The notes under the pieces are model-generated. The model did no database searches. It was not told the origin of the DNA and saw only the letters and a program-made list of their open reading frames with translations. From an uncultured Methanobrevibacter sp. (GTDB lineage: Archaea > Methanobacteriota > Methanobacteria > Methanobacteriales > Methanobacteriaceae), in contig NZ_CALDKF010000073.1 of NCBI RefSeq assembly GCF_937898925.1, positions 1 through 26,399 on the forward strand: a stretch of DNA of 26,399 bases. Direction: 5' to 3'. The position numbers were made by a program, and so were the translations under genes. Of the stretch, positions 15,223 to 23,560 are shown one piece after another. Numbering within the stretch: position 1 is the stretch's first letter; every line of letters begins with the position of its first letter.

Positions 15223-16389
15223 TTAGAATATGCCATCTAAGAACTCATCTAAAGGATCTGCAGGAGCATCTTCAGTTTGTCCTAAAACAGTTCCTTCAAA
15301 GTCATCATCGATGTCTATTTCTTCGAAATCATCGTTTTTAGGTTCGATGGTATATTGGGACTTTACACCAGAAACAACAATGGTAGTTCTTATCATGTTT
15401 TGTAAGTCTTCATCGATTTGAGCTCCCCAAATGATGTTAGCTTCTGGATCTAATCTGTCACCAACAATTTGAACGATTTTTTCAGCTTCATTCAAGGTTA
15501 AGTCAGAACTACCTGAAATGTTAATTAAAGCGCCTTTAGCATTGGAAATGTCAATGTCTAATAATGGGCTGCTTAATGCTTCATGTACAGATTCAATAGC
15601 TCTGTCACCAGATTCAGATTCACCCATACCAATCATAGCCATTCCAGAACCGCTCATAATGCTTCTGATATCAGCGAAGTCTAAACTTACAAGACCTTTC
15701 TTAGTAATTAATTCAGTGATTCCTTTAACAGCTCTTCCTAAGATTTCATCTGAAGCCATGAAAGCCTTGTTTAAAGGAAGGTTAGGAGCAACTTCTAATA
15801 ATTTGTCATTAGGAATAACAATTACAGTATCTGCATTTTCTTGAAGTTTTTCTAAACCGATTTCTGCATTTTCTCTTCTTTTTACACCTTCAGCAGAGAA
15901 CGGCATGGTTGCTACAGCAACAGTTAAAGCGCCAGCTTTTTTAGCTACTTTGGAAATTACAGGTGCAGAACCAGTACCGGTTCCTCCACCAAGACCGCAA
16001 GTAACAAATACCATGTCAGCGCCTTCTAATTCTTCTCTAATGTCTTCTTCACTTTCTTCAGCGGATTCTTCACCGATGGTAGGTTCTCCACCAGCACCGA
16101 GACCGCCGCAAGTTTGTCTGCCTAAAAGTAATTTTTTATCAGCAGTACTGTAGAATAAATCTTGAGCATCAGTATTTACAGTAATAGTTTTTGCACCTTC
16201 AATACCAATTTCATTTAATCTGGAAATGGTATTGTTTCCTGCGCCACCAGTACCAACTACAATAATGTTAGCTTGGCTTTCACTAATGATTTTTAACAAT
16301 TCTTCGTCTAAATCATCGTTTGATTTTTTAGGAGCAGAATTTTCAATGGTTTCTTCTGATCCTTTAATTGCATCATCTATAAATTTCAC
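15223..16389 (-). CDS. ftsZ: Cell division protein FtsZ
   Basis: Tubulin-family GTPase that forms the division ring. 388 residues from the chosen GTG start. The nucleotide-binding region has VVGTGGAGNNT (45-55) and the tubulin signature GGGTGTGSAP (134-143), with NTDAQDL (72-78) and the T7-loop-type NxxxDFADIR later. A C-terminal acidic tail ends DPLDEFLDGIF, a possible SepF/partner-binding peptide. The frame is open back to a TTG at 16404, but the GTG at 16389 gives MKFIDDAIKGSEE, the usual family start, with GGGGT about 8 bases upstream. It sits upstream of secE and is separated from it by a double hairpin/terminator. Confidence 0.96.
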   Translation of the reverse strand: MKFIDDAIKGSEETIENSAPKKSNDDLDEELLKIISESQANIIVVGTGGAGNNTISRLNEIGIEGAKTITVNTDAQDLFYSTADKKLLLGRQTCGGLGAGGEPTIGEESAEESEEDIREELEGADMVFVTCGLGGGTGTGSAPVISKVAKKAGALTVAVATMPFSAEGVKRRENAEIGLEKLQENADTVIVIPNDKLLEVAPNLPLNKAFMASDEILGRAVKGITELITKKGLVSLDFADIRSIMSGSGMAMIGMGESESGDRAIESVHEALSSPLLDIDISNAKGALINISGSSDLTLNEAEKIVQIVGDRLDPEANIIWGAQIDEDLQNMIRTTIVVSGVKSQYTIEPKNDDFEEIDIDDDFEGTVLGQTEDAPADPLDEFLDGIF

Positions 16390-16683
16390 GAGTAAACCCC
16401 ACAAATTTTATTAATTTAAAAATTATTTCTAATAAGTATAAATTATTTACTATTATTTATTAAATATGTTTAAAGTAATATTTAAATGTAAATGAAATAT
16501 TACTAAAAATTTACAAAATTTTTAAATTTGTTTCTAATTAATTTTTAAATCTAATTTCAAAAACTATTTTTAAATTAGTATTTTTATTATTGATTTTATA
16601 GTATATAACCATTACCCATTAAATTGAATAAATAAGGAAATAAAAAGTTTTAATTGATTAAAACTAATTTAACTAAATTATGC

Positions 16684-17250
16684 CTATCTTGGCATAGCTA
16701 CGATTTCATGGAATTTCATGTCAAATACGTTAGTCATATTAGCTGCAGTCATGACAACAGCAGTGTCCACTCCATGACCTGTTCCACCAATAGCTATTAT
16801 CTCTTCACCTACTGGAATCAATCCTGCATCAGCAAGCATGATAGAGATTTCTGCACAAACTTTCATTCCTTGACAGAATGTTCTGTAGGTTGCTGCAATG
16901 ATTTCCACAGGAGTTGCCCCTCCAAATTTCTTGGAAATGCTTTTACCAACACCACTTAATGCATGTGATCCCATAAATGTTACAATTCCTTCATCTTCAA
17001 GTTTTGCTCTGGTTTCATCATCCATTTGTGCCTTATTCGCTTCCTTGAAACCTACATGGTGGGAACAGTTTACAATGATTACATCCATGTCCTTCAATGC
17101 TTCGTTAAGCTTTAATGCACTTGCACCAGTAGAGGATGCAATAGCTACATACTTAATGTCAGAGCCTTCCAATCTTTCCTTAACAAGTCCAATAAGATCA
17201 TCAGTATTTTCAATGCCTGGTTTTTCAAAATAAGTGATTGCTTTTTCCAT
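16684..17250 (-). CDS. Pyruvate kinase C-terminal-domain-like protein
   Basis: A stand-alone protein of 188 residues resembling the allosteric alpha/beta C-terminal domain of pyruvate kinase (PK_C, COG1751-type), with no kinase domain. The pattern YVAIASSTGASALKLNEAL, MDVIIVNCSHHVGF, and the C-terminal VGEEIIAIGGTGHGVDTAVVMTAA fits this family. Function is not established; a ligand-binding role is inferred. ATG at 17250 with GGAG about 8 bases upstream. Divergent from the CofE-like gene at 17383, sharing a 132-base promoter region. Confidence 0.75.
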   Translation of the reverse strand: MEKAITYFEKPGIENTDDLIGLVKERLEGSDIKYVAIASSTGASALKLNEALKDMDVIIVNCSHHVGFKEANKAQMDDETRAKLEDEGIVTFMGSHALSGVGKSISKKFGGATPVEIIAATYRTFCQGMKVCAEISIMLADAGLIPVGEEIIAIGGTGHGVDTAVVMTAANMTNVFDMKFHEIVAMPR

Positions 17251-17382
17251 AAAAATTCTCCTATAAATAATGTGAAATTAAAAATTATATAAATTCAAAA
17301 AATTCTATAAGTTTATACAATAATAATTATATATTTACTAATATAAAATTATACTATTAATCGAATTAACTATTGAGATACC
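17251..17382. promoter_or_regulatory. Divergent promoter region
   Basis: 132 very AT-rich bases between two divergent genes. Several TATA-like runs occur on both strands (for example 17327-17334 and 17341-17352), so no single start can be assigned. Shared control of the two genes is possible. Confidence 0.45.
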
Positions 17383-18285
17383 ATGACAACCAATCCAACA
17401 TATAAAGAAGCAGAAACAGAGAAAGGTCAAAAATATAAGTATGTTGAAATCAAGGGATATAAGGTCATCCCTATTGAAACACATTACATCAAACCTAATG
17501 AAAGCATAGACTTCATGATAGAGGACATCTCCAAATTGGCAAATGAAGGGGATTACTTAGTCATTGCAGAAACCCCAATCTCTGTTTCTCAAGGAAGATT
17601 GGTTGACGAAGCGGATTACACACCATCATTTAAGGCAACATTCTTGGCTACATACTGGAGCAAATACTTCTGGGGATATGTTCTTGGACCTATTCTTGGA
17701 ATCAAGGAAAGAACCATTAAGAATTTAAGAAAACTTCCAGAGGAATCCAAAAGACATAAAGAGGTAGTATTACAGTTATATGGTTGGAAACATGCATTGA
17801 AACCTGCTTCAGAAGCTGGAATCGATTTAAGCAATGCTCCTGGAACATGTGTCTCACTCCTTCCGGAAAACCCAGAAAAGGTAGCGAAGGAAATAACTGA
17901 AGACATAAAAAACAAAACCAACAATACAATAACAACATTAATCATTGACACTGATGCAACATACAGAAGAGGAAACAAATACTTCACAGGACTTCCAATA
18001 GCCATTCCAGGAATTGAAGCTGACAAGGGAGTTTTCGGATACACATTAGGACAGCTTTCAGAAAACTTGGGATCAACTCCGTTAGGATGTTCAAGAGAGA
18101 TAGATGTTGATGAAGCGATTGAAATAGCTAATGTTGCTGAAGATTATCAGAAATCATTATCCACTGCAATGGAAACTATCTACAGCGTAAAAGACGTGCT
18201 GGATTCTGACACTCATGAAGTTACTGTAGAATCATTAGATTCCATCATTCATACACCAGCAGTCCTAATTAGAAAAATAGAATAA
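17383..18285 (+). CDS. CofE-like (F420-0:gamma-glutamyl ligase family) protein
   Basis: 300 residues. VIPIETHYIKPNESIDFMIEDIS, then GDYLVIAETPISVSQGRLVDE, corresponds to the CofE opening (IPxxGLPExKxGDDL ... GDxxVxxxKxxSxxEGR), and IIDTDATYRRGNKYFTGLPIAIPGI to the later DTxGR metal-binding region. It is longer than typical CofE (about 250) and diverges at key segments, so it is more likely a paralogue than the F420 glutamate ligase itself. Methanogens need CofE for F420-2 and often carry such paralogues. ATG at 17383; the ribosome binding site is weak (GAGA about 4 bases upstream). Confidence 0.7.
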   Translation: MTTNPTYKEAETEKGQKYKYVEIKGYKVIPIETHYIKPNESIDFMIEDISKLANEGDYLVIAETPISVSQGRLVDEADYTPSFKATFLATYWSKYFWGYVLGPILGIKERTIKNLRKLPEESKRHKEVVLQLYGWKHALKPASEAGIDLSNAPGTCVSLLPENPEKVAKEITEDIKNKTNNTITTLIIDTDATYRRGNKYFTGLPIAIPGIEADKGVFGYTLGQLSENLGSTPLGCSREIDVDEAIEIANVAEDYQKSLSTAMETIYSVKDVLDSDTHEVTVESLDSIIHTPAVLIRKIE

Positions 18286-18402
18286 TGATTAAAATATAAA
18301 AATATTAAAATAATTAAAAAATTAAAAAACTAGAAATAATTAAATAGCAATTAAAAATAATAAAAAATAGTTAAAAAAATAAAAAAAATGAAAAGATAGA
18401 AA
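18286..18402. terminator. Convergent terminator region
   Basis: 117 bases between convergent genes. A7-A8 tracts near 18373-18390 read as T tracts for the minus-strand TFE-like gene; for the plus-strand CofE-like gene there is only weak T content, with no defined hairpin. Confidence 0.4.
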
Positions 18403-19515
18403 TTATCCTGAAATTATATCTTCAAGAATTTTAATTTCTTCTTTTTTACTATCTATTTTTTCTTGATTATCTTCAAATTCCAAATCAAGGTCACATTCTG
18501 GACATATGAATTCAACAGTTGAAGCGTCTTCAAAGTCAAGACGGTAATGTCCATTTGGACAAACGAAGAACATATTGTTCTCTTCATATTCCAATTCAGA
18601 ATTTAATCTTTTAAGTTCAGAACTTGCTAATTTAAATTCCAATTTTTTATACTCATTTTCATTGAATCTCCAATCGTAAGTGTACCATTGAGTTTCCTTA
18701 TCCTTATCTCTCTTATAGCTTGCTAAACGCATGTCATATAATTTGTAAAGAATCTTTCTTACAATGTTTAGCTTACAGTTGGTCCTTTCAGAAATCTCTT
18801 CATCTGTAGTGTATCCATTCTTAAGGCAATCGATGATTTCATCAAATGTAAGATACCAGAATTTCTGATTAACTGCTCTTTTTTTAGCTTTTTCCTTTTT
18901 AGGCTTTTTAGCTTTTGATTTTTTAGCAGGTTTTTCTTCTTCAGAAGTCTCTTCAACAGCTTCCTTAACAACTACTTCATCAGACTCCTTATCTTCATTC
19001 ATGACCTTTTTATCATCATCAGAGGATTCTTCTTTAACTTCTTCAGCTTTTGCATCTTCTTTTTTATCCTCTGCTTCTTCTTCATTTTCTTCCTTTTTCT
19101 CTCCCTTAATCAAAGCATTTAAATTATCATTCAATGTTTTTAAGGTTTGTTGGGAATAAGTCTTTTTAGTTTCCAAAAGAAGAGATTCGTTTTCTTCAAT
19201 GAATTGGTCTACAATTTCCAAATCCATTTTGACTTTTTTAGCTATCTCTTCATGGCTAAGCTTTCCAGATCTAAAGTGTTTAATGATTTTTATACAAACC
19301 TCGTTGACTTTTATATTGTAAACGAAGTTATTGGTTTCAAGCAATTTAAGAATATCTTTAACTGTTTTAATATCTATTTTAGTTTTTCTAGCAATAGCCT
19401 TATCATCGCATAATCTACTCTTAGGCCATTCTTTAAGACATCCGATAACATCTACAGCTTCTTCGAATTCAAAAATTTCCGGATATAAATTTTGAATAAT
19501 TGGATCTCTTAACAT
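18403..19515 (-). CDS. TFE-like transcription factor with extra N-terminal winged helix
   Basis: Residues about 217-345 match archaeal TFE (TFIIE alpha): a winged helix with TTDEEISERTNCKLNIVRK and ILYKLYDMRLASYKRDKDK, an E-rich helix ending LEYEENNMFFVCP, and a zinc ribbon with Cys319, His323, Cys338 and Cys341. TFE helps RNA polymerase open promoters. Ordinary archaeal TFE is about 170-190 residues; this chain is 370. Residues 1-70 (start MLRDPIIQN, then CLKEW...DDKAIARKTKIDIKTVKDILKLLE) resemble a second copy of the TFE winged helix, residues about 72-108 add another HTH-like unit, and 137-213 is a Glu/Lys-rich linker that should be disordered. ATG at 19515 with AAGGAAG upstream. Monocistronic. 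Whether this is the only TFE in the genome cannot be told. Confidence 0.85.
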   Translation of the reverse strand: MLRDPIIQNLYPEIFEFEEAVDVIGCLKEWPKSRLCDDKAIARKTKIDIKTVKDILKLLETNNFVYNIKVNEVCIKIIKHFRSGKLSHEEIAKKVKMDLEIVDQFIEENESLLLETKKTYSQQTLKTLNDNLNALIKGEKKEENEEEAEDKKEDAKAEEVKEESSDDDKKVMNEDKESDEVVVKEAVEETSEEEKPAKKSKAKKPKKEKAKKRAVNQKFWYLTFDEIIDCLKNGYTTDEEISERTNCKLNIVRKILYKLYDMRLASYKRDKDKETQWYTYDWRFNENEYKKLEFKLASSELKRLNSELEYEENNMFFVCPNGHYRLDFEDASTVEFICPECDLDLEFEDNQEKIDSKKEEIKILEDIISG

Positions 19516-19760
19516 AATAATAGTCTTCCTTATAAATATTTAAATTTTAAATCAAAACTAAATTAAAAAAATTACTTAATGGTTAATATTATAGTAAATG
19601 ATTTAATAAATTACATTATATCTATATTTATATACACACTATATTATAAATTTAATGTTTTTATATAAAAAATAGTAAAAAATTAATGAAAAAATAAAAA
19701 AAGTTAGAAGAATTTTAAAAATTAGAAAAAAATAAAAAAAGAAAAAGTTAAGAAAAATTG

Positions 19761-20264
19761 TTATAAAATTGAAACCTTTAAAACCCCTTCCACTTTGATG
19801 AATTCATTTAGAAGTTCCCCAGGAATAGGGTCTTCTGTAATGATTGTCAAAACAGGATTTGTATTCAATTGGGTGTCTCCTGCATAAGCCTGACGAATGC
19901 TTATATTATGCTTGCTCATGATCCAAGCAACTTCTGCTAAAACACCATCGCTTTTTTCACCAGCTTCGATTTCAATAACACCTAAATTCAAGCTTTTTGC
20001 AATGTTTTTAATTAAGGTTCCTGCTGGAATGATATTTGAGAATATTTCATATAACCCCTCATCAGCAATAATGACATCAACAGTGGATTTAATCACTCTA
20101 CGATCAACATTTGCAGCTGTTGCCAAAGCAGAGTCACTTATCTTCAAATCACCACAATATATCTTACCATCTTCACTTATTCTTAAGCCTAACTCAAACA
20201 TCTTTTGAGCTACAGCCATTCTTGCAGGATATTTACTAAATTTTAGATTTAAACTTTCCCACAT
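19761..20264 (-). CDS. HTH-ACT regulator of amino-acid metabolism (COG2150-like)
   Basis: 167 residues. Residues 1-75 form a HTH-like domain (MAVAQKMFELGLRI, ISDSALATAANVDRRVIKSTVD). Residues about 92-167 form an ACT domain (LGVIEIEAGEKSDGVLAEVAWIMSKHNISIRQAYA), a fold that usually binds amino acids. It is a predicted archaeal regulator of amino-acid metabolism; its ligand and targets are unknown. ATG at 20264 with GGTGA upstream and a short leader. A dyad next to its TATA box may be an autoregulatory operator. Confidence 0.8.
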   Translation of the reverse strand: MWESLNLKFSKYPARMAVAQKMFELGLRISEDGKIYCGDLKISDSALATAANVDRRVIKSTVDVIIADEGLYEIFSNIIPAGTLIKNIAKSLNLGVIEIEAGEKSDGVLAEVAWIMSKHNISIRQAYAGDTQLNTNPVLTIITEDPIPGELLNEFIKVEGVLKVSIL

Positions 20265-20306
20265 GGTATCACCAAGATTTTTCTCTAATAATATATTGTA
20301 CTTTTA

Positions 20307-20331
20307 AGTATATAAATGTATAATAATACAT
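20307..20331 (-). promoter_or_regulatory. TATA box and adjacent dyad of the HTH-ACT gene
   Basis: Minus-strand TTATATACTT (20306-20315) lies about 45 bases before the ATG. Directly upstream is the dyad ATGTAT-AATA-ATACAT (20316-20331), covering the TFB-recognition position. A regulator bound there would compete with TFB. Confidence 0.4.
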
Positions 20332-20480
20332 AAAAATGTACATTAGAAAATAGCATTGATAAAATTTAGCTTTAATATAAAATAAAAAAATATCTAAAAA
20401 AAGAAACTTAAAAAAATCTAAAAAAGACGATAGAGTTGTCAGTAAGTGTAAAAATTTGAAAAAATAAGTAAAATTAGAAG

Positions 20481-20555
<75 letters not shown>

Positions 20556-20590
20556 ATATAACAAATACAAGTATTATTAACTATATGTAA

Positions 20591-20603
20591 TCTAATATAT
20601 AAA
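20591..20603 (-). promoter_or_regulatory. Probable box A (TATA) of tRNA-Ile
   Basis: Minus-strand TTTATATATTAGA centred about 42 bases before the tRNA 5' end. It fits a start about 15-20 bases before the mature end, which RNase P would trim. Confidence 0.5.
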
Positions 20604-20694
20604 TCTTTTGTTAGAAAAGATTTTGAATAAAACTGAAATCTTAAAATTCAAAGAAAATTTTAAATAAAAAATAGAGTAATTAAGTTTAAAAAAC

Positions 20695-20985
20695 TTAATT
20701 ATCTTTGTTAAGCATCTCATTAAGAGAGTCAGCCATTACGTGACCTTCAATGATGAGTTTAACTTTATCGATTCCTTCAACTTTTAAAGCTTCAGCTTTA
20801 GCTTGAGCAGCTATACGGGTAACACTCATACAACCTGGGTTGGTAGGTTTAATTACAATCTCAGCAGTTGAACCTTCAATTGCAATAGATTGTACAATAC
20901 CCATTTCTACAATACTTACGCCCATGTGAGGGTCGTTTACTACAGAAACTGCATCTTTTACAGCAAGTGCTAATTCTTCAGACAT
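20695..20985 (-). CDS. DUF59/MIP18-family Fe-S assembly protein
   Basis: 96 residues: DAVSVVNDPHMGVSIVEMGIVQSIAI is the DUF59 signature (V.DPE.GxxIVxLGLV-like), and TNPGCMSVTRIAAQAKAEA holds the single conserved Cys. The family (SufT, MIP18, PaaD-like) helps Fe-S cluster assembly or transfer. ATG at 20985 with GAGGAG about 5 bases upstream. Monocistronic. No sufBC neighbours are in view, so its partner cannot be read from context. Confidence 0.85.
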   Translation of the reverse strand: MSEELALAVKDAVSVVNDPHMGVSIVEMGIVQSIAIEGSTAEIVIKPTNPGCMSVTRIAAQAKAEALKVEGIDKVKLIIEGHVMADSLNEMLNKDN

Positions 20986-21239
20986 TTTATCTCCTCAATA
21001 TTTTTTTAAATAATTGTTTTTTTAATAATTGTTTAATTAAATTAGTGATAAGAATAAAATTTAAAATTTTATTTCCTAACAAAAAGTTAATAATATAACT
21101 ATTGTTTTAATTATATTTAAACTTATCAATAATAATAAAAATATGTATATAAATATTAAATAAATAAAACTTAATTTATTTAATTATTTTATTTTGTTAT
21201 TTTATTTTTATTTTTTTCAAGACATGAAAGAAAGAGTAA

Positions 21240-22151
21240 TTAGTTTTTCTTTCTGTGCCTAATCTTTACACCAATACCATTTCTTAATTCAGTCATTTCA
21301 CGACCAGTCAAGACAGCTTTTCCAACACCCACAACTTCATCATTTCTAACGACAACGACTTCATCCTTAGGAAGAATGCTTGGATCTGCATTTACAATTC
21401 CTGGAGCAAACAATGAGTTTGTCTTTAAGTCAAAGTCTATTTCAACTACATGAATGCCAAGTTCAGCAAGTCGTCTTCCACCTTCAAGGTTAAGGGTGTA
21501 TAATCCAACATCCCTATTTAGAAGAGCAACTGTCTTTCCATTGGAATAAAGGGTTCTATGATATCTTCCTTTAGCAACAACATCATCAGTGATCATTGCT
21601 TCAGCTTCCGCACCAAACTGGTATTTGGCAACAGATCTAAGCTCATTCAACACTCTATCCCTATGTTTTGTTTTAGGGTATTTCTTAAGTTCTTCCCTTA
21701 AGTTAAAAATGGATTGTGGAGAGGTAGGCCTGCCACCGTCACATACGTAGGTGCAGTTATCCAAATACTCACGACAAACCTCTTCATAGCCTCCTTCAAC
21801 ATTTGCGATTACAGGCTTGTCTCCAACATAATCTCGAAGAAGCTCTCCAGCTAATCTTATCTCATCATCATTCCAATCACCGGAAACCGCCACATCATAT
21901 GATTGGATTGGGAAGGTGTTTTCCAATTCCCTTGGACAGATTCCAAATGGAGAAGTTACGATTACTTCCTGATAACCTTTGGTAGCCCTTCTGAATTTCT
22001 GGTGAGACTGAGAATTGGAGTATGGCTTTTTCATACTGCATGGGAGCGCTACTACAACATCCCCTAAAGGTTCCATCATAGCCATCCTCTCTCTCCATCT
22101 GACTACTTCAGGCCTATATAATGACTCATCACTTGAACAAATAACTTTCAT
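21240..22151 (-). CDS. arcS: Archaeosine synthase ArcS, short form (DUF5591 + PUA)
   Basis: Makes archaeosine (G+) at position 15 of the tRNA D loop from preQ0. 303 residues. The ArcS core motif PC-x3-KPY-x2-S-x2-H is complete at 37-50 (Pro37 Cys38, Lys42 Pro43 Tyr44, Ser47, His50); the Lys is reported to join preQ0. The N-terminal core runs to about residue 150, and residues about 223-300 form a PUA RNA-binding domain (LFAPGIVNADPSILPKDEVVVVRNDEVVGVGKAV). Full-length ArcS of other archaea is roughly 500-600 residues with a TGT-like N-terminal half, which is absent here. ATG at 22151 with GAGGA upstream. No tgt or radical-SAM partner (RaSEA) is in the window. Confidence 0.85.
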   Translation of the reverse strand: MKVICSSDESLYRPEVVRWRERMAMMEPLGDVVVALPCSMKKPYSNSQSHQKFRRATKGYQEVIVTSPFGICPRELENTFPIQSYDVAVSGDWNDDEIRLAGELLRDYVGDKPVIANVEGGYEEVCREYLDNCTYVCDGGRPTSPQSIFNLREELKKYPKTKHRDRVLNELRSVAKYQFGAEAEAMITDDVVAKGRYHRTLYSNGKTVALLNRDVGLYTLNLEGGRRLAELGIHVVEIDFDLKTNSLFAPGIVNADPSILPKDEVVVVRNDEVVGVGKAVLTGREMTELRNGIGVKIRHRKKN

Positions 22152-22323
22152 TCTTTTCCTCGTGTAAAATTATAAAACTAAAATAAGTAAAAATTTGTTA
22201 AAATAAAATTATATTAATATTAATAATTTTAAATTTCTAATTTAATATTTAAATTTCTTTTATAAAATAGTTTTTATAAATTAATAAATTATTGATAAAA
22301 ATGAAAATATCATTAAAAAAAAA

Positions 22324-22818
22324 CTATTCAAATCTTAAAACTAGCTCTTCATGTATCTTCTTGATCTTTTCTATTGATGGATGATTTTCACCTAATTTCC
22401 TTTTCCACTTTTCAATAGTGAACTCAACATCCACTTCATCAGCACCATTGAATAGATTATCTGCATGGGAAACTATCTTTTCCTCCAATGTTTGAGGAGT
22501 GTAATCCTTTATAGGCAATCCTAACTGTCTTGCATCCTCTTCAGTGAGGCCAGTTCCGATATGCCTTTCAACAATATTGATTATCTCTTGAGGATATCCC
22601 CTTTCCTTAAGTATTTGAGCACCGATAACTGCATGTTCAATGGAATTGGTTTTGGATCTGCCAATATCATGCAACAATCCTCCAACCCTTACAAGTTCCA
22701 TATCAACATCATCAAAATTGGATGCAATTTCACATGCCTTTCTTGAAACTCCTTTGGAATGCTCAATTACCCATTCAGGACAACCTAATTCCTTCAATAA
22801 TCTTATTTCCTCATCCAT
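22324..22818 (-). CDS. HD-domain protein (TIGR00295-like)
   Basis: 164 residues; predicted metal-dependent phosphohydrolase. His-Asp pair in GGLLHDIGRSK (about 47-57), IEHAVIGA, VERHIG and the late HADNLF give the HD metal ligands. The same single-domain HDIG layout is found across methanogens; the substrate is unknown, with a nucleotide or signalling phosphodiester possible. ATG at 22818, weak ribosome binding site (GTGA). Monocistronic. Confidence 0.8.
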   Translation of the reverse strand: MDEEIRLLKELGCPEWVIEHSKGVSRKACEIASNFDDVDMELVRVGGLLHDIGRSKTNSIEHAVIGAQILKERGYPQEIINIVERHIGTGLTEEDARQLGLPIKDYTPQTLEEKIVSHADNLFNGADEVDVEFTIEKWKRKLGENHPSIEKIKKIHEELVLRFE

Positions 22819-22961
22819 ATAATCACGATTTAAGATAAAAATTCTTTAAAAAATCAATTAAAAATAGTAAAGAAATTAGTTTAAAAACTTTTTAAACAAT
22901 AAAATCAATTAAATATCGATTGTCAAATAAAAATTAAAAAATAGAAAGAAAATGAAAAAGA

Positions 22962-23231
22962 CTATAACATGTCTTTCATCATTTTTTCACGTTCTTTGTC
23001 TTCTTCTTCTAACATTTCCAATAATTCATCCCAGGATTCTAAAGATTCCTTCGCAGCTTCTTCAGATAATTTTTCAATAGCATATCCTGCATGAATCAAT
23101 ACATAATCACCAATTTCCACATCTGGAAGAAGATCCAATTTTGCATTTTGTCTTACTCCTCCAAAGTCAGCAGCGCAAATGTTAGATTCAGTGTCAATTT
23201 CTACAATTTTAGCTGGTGCAGCAATACACAT
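22962..23231 (-). CDS. hypC: Hydrogenase maturation factor HypC
   Basis: Chaperone that carries the Fe(CN)2CO unit with HypD and hands it to the [NiFe] hydrogenase large subunit. 89 residues starting MCIAAPAKIVEID; Cys2 is the functional cysteine and must follow the initiator Met. A frame start three codons earlier (23240) would bury that Cys and sits directly against the GGAG, so 23231 is chosen with GGAG 9 bases upstream. The acidic C-terminal tail (from about 60) is rich in Glu/Lys. Monocistronic and divergent from cbiM; methanogen hydrogenases need both HypC and nickel. Confidence 0.93.
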   Translation of the reverse strand: MCIAAPAKIVEIDTESNICAADFGGVRQNAKLDLLPDVEIGDYVLIHAGYAIEKLSEEAAKESLESWDELLEMLEEEDKEREKMMKDML

Positions 23232-23489
23232 TAGCAACATCTCCTTTTATTTATTTAAATGAATTGATTAATTTAAAATCTTAAATTAAAATCACTTTTA
23301 TTTGATATTTTTATTATTAGTTTTTAGATTATATAAATATTTTTATTTTATCAAACTAATTTTTAAAAAATAAGTGAAAGTATTAAAAAATTCATGAAAA
23401 TCCAATATAAGAAAAATGAAATACAAACAATGAACAAAATTGAAACAAAAATTAAAAATCAAGGAACATGAAATTTAAATGCAATCCTT

Positions 23490-23507
23490 TTATTTTCTAG
23501 AAAATAA
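23490..23507. promoter_or_regulatory. 18-base perfect palindrome upstream of cbiM
   Basis: TTATTTTCTAGAAAATAA, exactly self-complementary, 162 bases before the cbiM ATG. It could be an operator for a dimeric regulator. AT-rich palindromes of this length are not very rare here, so the call is tentative. Confidence 0.4.
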
Positions 23508-23530
23508 TTAGTTTTTGATAAAATAGTTTG

Positions 23531-23560
23531 AAGTATTACTAAAAAGTTTATATATAATAA
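23531..23560 (+). promoter_or_regulatory. Candidate cbiM promoter with a NikR-like dyad
   Basis: The TATA box TTTATATATAA (23547-23557) lies about 115 bases before the cbiM ATG. Overlapping it are half-sites GTATTA (23533-23538) and TAATAA (23555-23560) 16 bases apart, reminiscent of the NikR operator GTATGA-N16-TCATAC. AAGTATTACT at 23531-23540 is repeated exactly after cbiO. Metal control is inference. Confidence 0.4.

Noticed and set aside
15518..15844. 108-codon plus-strand open frame opposite ftsZ
   Set aside because: Antisense shadow of a conserved gene with no family signature.
16898..17233. 111-codon plus-strand open frame opposite the PK C-domain-like gene
   Set aside because: Antisense shadow; the minus-strand protein has clear family patterns and a good ribosome binding site.
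17616..18044. 142-codon minus-strand open frame opposite the CofE-like gene
   Set aside because: Long but antisense to a gene with conserved motifs, and its translation shows no coherent domain.
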